A DNA stretch of 64,000 nt from Cryptomeria japonica (taxonomy: Eukaryota; Streptophyta; Pinopsida; Cupressales; Cupressaceae), in the NCBI RefSeq assembly GCF_030272615.1, contig NC_081414.1, forward strand, positions 53,748,636-53,812,635, given 5' to 3'. The notes below the pieces were generated by a model that saw nothing but the letters and a program-made list of their open reading frames with translations, was not told the DNA's origin and searched no databases. Shown here piece after piece: positions 57,776 to 64,000 of this stretch. Position 1 is the stretch's first letter. The number at the start of each line of letters is the position of its first letter. Made by a program: the position numbers and the translations under genes.

Positions 57776-60700
57776 AATAGAAACAAGATATTTTAAGCCC
57801 AACCCTGAATATCAGATCAAGCATAAGTATACGAAATACAAACACAAATCATGCTACTATGCTGATGAGGAAGTTGTAATCAATGACTTAGAAGAAGAAC
57901 CTATAGGAGATTCAACTAGTGGACCCAACAATGGAAAAGACTGGGTAGTTTATGCTATGAAGGAAGATGATCCAAAACTAATTATCAAAAATGAGGAAAA
58001 AGCCCTTGCAGAAAATGTTGAAGACACAGATGAATGGGTGATAGATAGTGGATGTTCTCATCATATGACAGGTGACAAAGGGAAGTTTCTAACTTTGCAA
58101 GAATTTGATGGTGGTCAAGTCAGATTTGGTAATAACAAGGCATGCATGATCAAAGGAAGAGGAACCATTTCATTGGATACTAAGCATAATACTGATAAGG
58201 TCTATTATGTTGAAGGTCTGAAGCATAATCTTTTGAGTGTATGATAGTTGGTAGATAGAGGATTTCAGTTACAATTCAAAGATAGAAAATGCAAAACCAT
58301 TACCAGATCAGGATTGGAGATTGCAACTAATACACAGACAAAATGTAACATCTTTTATTTGAACTCCAGTGAAAAGACATGTTTGATTGCACATATTGAT
58401 GAAAGTTGGCTATGGCATAAGCGGCTCTGTCATATAAATTTTGATTGCATTGTAAAGATTAGTTAAACTAAGTCAGTTAGAGATTTACCTAAGATTGTGA
58501 AGCCTCATAATCCTGTATGTAAAGAATGTCAAATGGGTAAGAAAATCAGAACTTCTTTTAAGAGAATGCCTGATAAATCTAATGATGTTCTTGATTTGAT
58601 TCATACTGACCTATGTGGTCCTGCTAATACAAGAAGCTTTCAAGGACATATATTTCATGTCAATCATTGATGACTATTCTAGAATGATGTGGGTTGCTTT
58701 TCTAAGGGAAAATCTAAAGCTTTTGAGAAATTAAATATCTTTAAATCTATGGTTGAGATAGAGACAGGAATGAAAATTAAGTGTCCGAGATTAGATCAAG
58801 GTGGTGAATTCACATACAGTGAATTCAACAGTTATTGTGAGAAAAATGGCATTAGGAGATAGTTATCTGCACCCTAGACACCTCAGCAGATTAACATTAT
58901 GGAAAGAAAGAACATAACCATTTTGAATGTAGCCAAAAGCATGATGATGGTAGTTAATTTGCCTCATATCTACTAGAGAGAAGCAGTAAGTACAATGGTT
59001 TATATATTCAACAAAGTTCATATCAAGGGAGATACCGGTAAGACACCTAATGAATCATGGTTTGGTCATTCTCCCACTCTTAAATATTTTAGAATGTTTG
59101 GAAGTAAGTGTTACATAAAAAGAGATGATTCCATTGGAAAGTTTGAACCTAGATGTGATGATGGAATATTTATTGGTTATTCAACAAAAAGAAAATCACA
59201 TAGATGCTATAACAAAAGATTGCAAAGAATTGTGGAGAGTGCTAATGTGAAAGTGGATGAGCAATACAAAGACCAAGCTAAATCTTATGACAATGAATCG
59301 ACAGTGGAAATGATCATAACTAAACCGCTAGTGCCTATACCAGAATAGAATACTGAACCAATTACCTTGACATCATCAGAAAACTAAATTGTAACTGAGG
59401 AGAAACATAGAGAACCTAAAAATCAGAAAACACCAAGATATGTAAGGCTCAATCATTCTGACAATCAGATCATTGGAGAAGAAAACATGGGAGTTATCAC
59501 AAGTAGAAGATTGGCAAATCAAGAGGTATGTTTCATTTCTCAGGTTTAGTTGACATCAGTAACTGAAGGTTGTAAAGATGAATGTTGGATGAAAGCTATG
59601 GAAGATGAATTAGATTAGATAGAAAAGAACAATACTTGGACTTTGGCTCCTCAACCTAACAATAAGAATGTTATTGGAACTAAATGGGTTTTTAGAAACA
59701 AATTGAATGAGGATTTATAAGTTGTAATAAACAAGGCTAGATTGGTCTGCAAAGGATATTCTTAGAAGGAAAGAATTGATTATGGTGAAACGTTTGCACC
59801 GGTAGTAGAATTGAAGTTGTTAGACTATTTTTTGCTTATGCAGCCTATAAGAGATACAAGATCTATCAGATGGATGTTAAGTGTGAATTTTTGAATGGAG
59901 AACTTGAATAAAAAGTCTTTATTGAGAAACTGGATGTATTTTTACTGACAAATGACAAAAATATGGTTTGTAGATTAAGAAAATCCCTATATGGACTAAA
60001 ACAGGCTCCTAGAGCTTAGTATGCAAGGTTGGATAAGTATCTTTTGAAGCTTGATTTTATAAAAGGTAATACCAATAGTAACCTATATTATAAGATCACT
60101 AATGATGATATTCTGATTATTGTAGTATTTGTTGATGATATCATTTTTGGAGGTGAAGAAAAATTATGCATAAATTTTTTTGATAATATGCAGAGTGAAT
60201 TTGAAATGTCTATGACTAGAGAAATAAGTTTTTTTCTAGGCTTGCAGATTACTCAGACTAACAAAGGCATATTTATCTATCAAAATAAGTATCTAATGGA
60301 ATTTTTGAATAAATTTGGTATGGAAAATTCTAAACCGGTTAGTACTCCTATGGTTATAAGTGAAAATTTTTCAATTAAGGATGTATCCCCTTGAGTGAAT
60401 CCTACAAGATATAAATCCACGATTGTGGTTTTCTATATTTAACTCAGACTAGACCAAATATAATGAATGCAGTGAGTATTGTATCAAGATTTCAAAGTAA
60501 TCGAAGAGAAAATCATGAAAGTACAATAAAAAGCATATTCTGATATTTGCAAGGTACAATTGAATATGGTTGATGGTACCCTAAAGATGATAACTTTACT
60601 TTATGTGCATATACAGATGCAAATTGGGAAAGTGATGTTGATGACTAGAAGAGCACATCTAGTGGAGCATTCTTCCTTGGGAAGAAAATAGTTTCGTGGA

Positions 60701-61080
60701 TCAACAAGAAGTAGTCATGCATTTCTTTATCCACTCTTGAAGCTGAATATGTTGCAGCCACAACCAATTGTACTCAAGTGCTATGGATGAAGTAGATATT
60801 GAAGGATATACAATTGAGTTGTAATTATCCAGTTGTTATCCATTGCAATAACTCTGTAGCTATTGACATATCAAAGAATCCAGTATTTCACTTCAAGACT
60901 AAGCATATATCAATCAAGTATAACTTTTTGAAGGAAAAGGTGGAAGCAAAAGAAGTCAGACTAGTTTATGTGAACACTAAAGAGCAGATAACAGACATCT
61001 TCACTAAACCTTTGTCTCGAGAATTATTTGAGTTTTTGAGAGATAGATTTGGGGTATATACCCCTCCAGTAGAGACTTAA
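57776..61080 (+). pseudogene. Copia Pol: protease, integrase, RT, RNase H
   Basis: Protease WVIDSGCSHHMTG (about 58034). Pre-integrase LWHKRLCHINF with CKECQMGKK (zinc site). Integrase core with IHTDLCGP, later HSPTLKYFRMFGSKCYI and FEPRCDDGIFIGY. RT of the RVT_2 type with CWMKAMEDEL, NVIGTKWVFRNK, SLYGLKQAPRA and VVFVDDIIFGG (catalytic FVDD, about 60125). RNase H with AYTDANWESDVDD, STLEAEYVAATT and HIDIKY-type KHISIKYNFLKEKV, ending LSRELFEFLRDRFGV...TPPVET, TAA 61078-61080. Many stops (for example after CKGYS, LE, KQAPRA, SP) and several frame changes. Copia order (integrase before RT) is clear. Confidence 0.88.
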
Positions 61081-61647
61081 ATGATGCAGATGTGCATCAA
61101 TCTGGCATGCATTGTTAGAGTTATATTTTTCTCCGGATTGATGAAATAATGCTACTACTTAGAGGGAGTAGTCAGCCTTGAGATTTAGAGTTTTCATATT
61201 ATGTTTGATTCTTTGGCATTGTTGTCAAAGGGGGAGGAATATATGTGAAAAATTATTGCTATTTATTAATTGCACTCCTTAGGGGGAGTTTGGCAGTATT
61301 TGGTCTTTTTGATTTTGATTTTTTTCAGAGCTTCATTTCTATATCATTTCATGGGAGATTGTTGGCTATCTTCCATTGGGGGAGACTTGTTTGACATTTT
61401 CTTGGCACTTCGATATTTTTCACATCTAGTGTTTCCATCAATGCCAAAGGGGAATATTATTGGCCATATCATGAAATTGATTATTTGTTGCATTGATGTT
61501 TTGTCATTGATGTCAACACTTGGTTTTATGGTTGTTTACCGGCTTCTGGTGGAAGGATTGGATTGGGAAGATAATCTGGTTATTGTCATGGGTATGATTT
61601 GGTTGATGGAATAAATTTGTATGGATGGGTAATATGCTTCTAAAGTA
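61081..61647 (+). promoter_or_regulatory. Copia 3' region with polypurine tracts
   Basis: Non-coding. TCAAAGGGGGAGG at about 61226-61238 is the best tract. Further G-runs occur at about 61280, 61379 and 61447. None abuts the LTR start at 61648, which is odd and leaves the exact priming site open. The 114-codon frame at 61270-61614 has no recognisable motif. Confidence 0.6.
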
Positions 61648-64000
61648 TGTTTTAGTCAGTTGGTATTGACTTGATGATCAGATGCTATGTTATGTTCTAG
61701 TAATCTTGCTTTATTGGTTTGGTAAGGGTTTCACCGACAGAGCTTTATTGAAGATCTTTGGTGTAATGTGTAAGTGGTGTTAGTGTAGCTTCTAGAAGGG
61801 ATTCGAGATGCCGATGGTGATTGTGTTCATGCCTAGACTGATTGGTATCATTTCTTTGGCATGTGTGGATGTAATTTAGGTCAGGATCTATCTAGGTTAT
61901 GGATAGGTTTTCATGAAATGTGTTGGTGGATCCTTTGATGCGCTTCCAAGATGTTTTATTAATTGGATGATATTTATTTGGCCTTAGGACGTCATGTGTT
62001 ATGATTTATTTTAGGATTATGTAATGTATCTGATGCTCTGCAAAATGGACAAGGTTAGTCTGAGATAAACAACACACACACAAGAAATCGTTAGTGTTAG
62101 TCAATCAAAAACTAATCTAAATAGGCATATCAAGAGAGATACTAAAAACATGAAAGCATATTTAACTAAAGAAGCAAATATGATGAGGCATCTCCAAATA
62201 CCTCCTAACATGCCCTTAGCTCCTTCTCCCTTGTTCCTCTCCTCTCCAAGTTCCAAAATAGTGTAGCTCTCAGCAACTTTTTGCACTATGGATGCTTATG
62301 GATGATTGAGATTTGAGTATTTTTGCTCTAAATGTAAAATGAAAAGCTAAAATACTAGATGATATTAAAATGATTGATTTTAACCCAAAATAACAAGATT
62401 TTAGTTTGCTTATGCTAAATGCTCTCTAAAATGCCTATAGGTTAAATGCATACAAGTTTTCAGGATCTGGATTATGAAGAAATGGGCTCTATTTATAGGA
62501 AAAATGGAGCAATGGATGGTTGAGATTGAGTAATCTCAACAAGGGTTAGGATTGAATGATTTCAAATCCATGTGAGGGCTTTCAACCCAATCCCAGGATG
62601 ACAAGTGTCAATGTGAGATAGGTTGAGAGGGGAGGGAATAAGCATTAAATGCTTGATATGACCTTGGGAGTTAAAGTCAAGGTTAATTGAATGAATAAAC
62701 TCTTTATTCAAAGAATAAAGCTTTTATCCAATGGATAAATTCTTGTGCAAATGTGAAAAGGATGAATATGGTCAAAACAATAAATGTTTGGGGAGACAAG
62801 TTTGAAATAACCATAAATGGTTATGTAAGAGCCATAAATGGTCATGTAAGAGCCATTAGTGGTTTTTGAAGACTTTGGGGGTTAATTTGTTGAACACACA
62901 AAGCATTAAATGCTTTTCAAAGACTTTTGAAGTCTTTGAGAAGTAACTTCATTTTTCTTAGGAATGTGACAATAATTAGGGGATGGATTAGGCTAATTAG
63001 GAAGGGGTTAGACGAATCTAGAAGGGGATTAGATTTTGCAAGTGGATTTGGTGGGTGAGGGAAAATAGGATTTAATTAAAATTAAAAATAAAAATTCATT
63101 TATTTCTATAAATGTGTGCAAGTTGCATTTGTAGGAAAATGCAAGTGGGGGGGGGATAATGATTTAAATAAATGTTTTTATTTAATTTATTTAAAAGAGG
63201 AAAAGGGGATTTTAATTAAATAGATAGATTTTATTTATTTAATTGATTGTGAATTTGATTTAATGAATTAATTAAAATAAATTGAATAATTTATTTAATT
63301 AATAGGAGAATGTTTGGAGATGAATTAATTAAATATTAATTTAATTAACTGATGGCTAGTGGATTTTTAATCAAATAAATAGCGAATATTTATTTAATTA
63401 AGTTGGATAGATTTGTGTGACTACAGTATCTATTGAATTATCATTTGTGTGGCCGACCTAATTGGTTAGGTCCCAGGTTGGTATAAATATATATAAGATC
63501 TCATTGTAGATCATATGGAAAGAGCAAGGAGCGAATAATGTAATAATCATTTGTGTAGAGGATTTAGTCAATCATAGGTGATTGAGTTGGTTATATTTAA
63601 GAGGTTTTAGACCTCCAGTATTGTGCTTAATCAAAACTATAATCTAGAATGTTTGATGCTATCATCGACAATTCTTCTCTTTGGATTGTAGTCCAAATAT
63701 CTTGAGGTGGTTGACATTTTTGTAGTCAGTGAGACTCGATTGTGATAAGCAATGCACTCTAGGCAGTGTGCCTTCCTACATGTGCAGGCCCCTATTGTAA
63801 TCATATACTATCTATAGAAGTATCTACTGACTGTGGGTAGGTTTCCCACCATGGTTTTTCCTCATTGAGGTTTTCCATGTACAAATCATGGTGTTATGTG
63901 TTATGGTTGCATGGTATTGATTCGCTGGTTTTCATTTATGCTTTATTGCTTAATCAGTTATTTTGGTATAAGGTTTTAAGTGATTTAATTCACATTAACT
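61648..64000 (+). repeat. Copia 3' LTR, split and cut by the window end
   Basis: 61648-62030 and 63431-64000 match the 5' LTR in order. About 55 bp at the end lie outside. The split is due to the insertion at 62031-63425. Confidence 0.88.
62026..63430. mobile_element. Solo-LTR-like insertion in the copia 3' LTR
   Basis: A 1395-bp segment (62031-63425) starts TGATGCTCTG, ends GTGACTACA and is flanked by GTATC on both sides (62026-62030, 63426-63430). The uninterrupted 5' LTR has one such site (GGATC). It holds no protein motif. The right half is AT-rich with repeated TTAATTAAAT words and a run of nine G (about 63149). Most simply a solo LTR of an unidentified element; strand unknown. Confidence 0.8.

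Larger units (their letters stand above)
55815..64000 (+). mobile_element. Ty1/copia element, nearly complete, with a nested insertion
   Basis: 5' LTR 55815-56817, primer site 56820-56831, gag-pol 56876-61080, 3' region, 3' LTR from 61648, which runs past the window end and is split at 62031-63425. It interrupts gypsy RNase H. Only one side of the target duplication can be seen (AAGTA, 55810-55814); the right side is outside. AAGTA also precedes the 3' LTR, so the LTR start could be a few bases further left than TG. Confidence 0.88.

Noticed and set aside
61270-61614. 114-codon ORF after copia pol as an env-like gene
   Set aside because: Hydrophobic by composition, no recognisable motif, overlaps G-runs of the 3' region, and unsupported by other copies here.

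Overview
The window looks like intergenic nuclear DNA of a seed plant with a large, repeat-rich genome, possibly a gymnosperm (the last point is a guess from repeat style only). Almost all of it is nested, decayed LTR retrotransposons. The one recognisable host-type gene is a broken F-box gene at about 22.5-24.8 kb. I see no RNA genes, CRISPR arrays or prokaryotic features.

Layout. 1-2097: AT-rich DNA with a degenerate tandem repeat. 2103-22154 (minus): element Z, about 20 kb with its nested guests, flanked by the target duplication CTACA. Inside Z sit element A (plus, 4107-11962, duplication CTAAG), which cuts Z's second ORF, and a 4.4 kb solo-LTR-like insertion (15763-20170, duplication CCAAA), which cuts a zinc knuckle of Z's Gag. 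22.5-24.8 kb: F-box pseudogene with a triplicated 3' unit. 25-28 kb: Ty1/copia fragments. 28.0-47.4 kb: head-to-tail array of three A-type units (B truncated, C, D) sharing LTRs. 47.4-48.0 kb: end of a Ty3/gypsy integrase. 48.0-52.7 kb: non-coding retroelement DNA. 52.7-55.8 kb: gypsy Gag-Pol in one frame with stop codons only, cut in its RNase H by a nearly complete copia element (55.8-64 kb). The 3' LTR of that copia element holds a further 1.4 kb TG...CA insertion.

Main observation. Elements A-D and Z have good LTRs, primer-binding sites, polypurine tracts and 5-bp target duplications, but no protease, integrase, reverse transcriptase or RNase H. They carry a Gag-like coiled-coil protein with multiple CCHC zinc knuckles (five in A-D). 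A non-coding spacer follows, then a long ORF2 (about 1,134 codons in copy D) that resembles no pol domain. A-D and Z are strongly diverged, yet their ORF2 proteins keep the same order of motifs. This suggests an old family of non-autonomous, probably copia-mobilised retroelements that retain an unknown protein. Several stop codons recur in separate copies, which suggests mobilisation in trans.

Decay. Most stops fit CAG to TAG, CAA to TAA or CGA to TGA changes, as expected for methylated cytosines. All coding regions here are therefore given as pseudogenes. No protein in this window appears intact over its full length.
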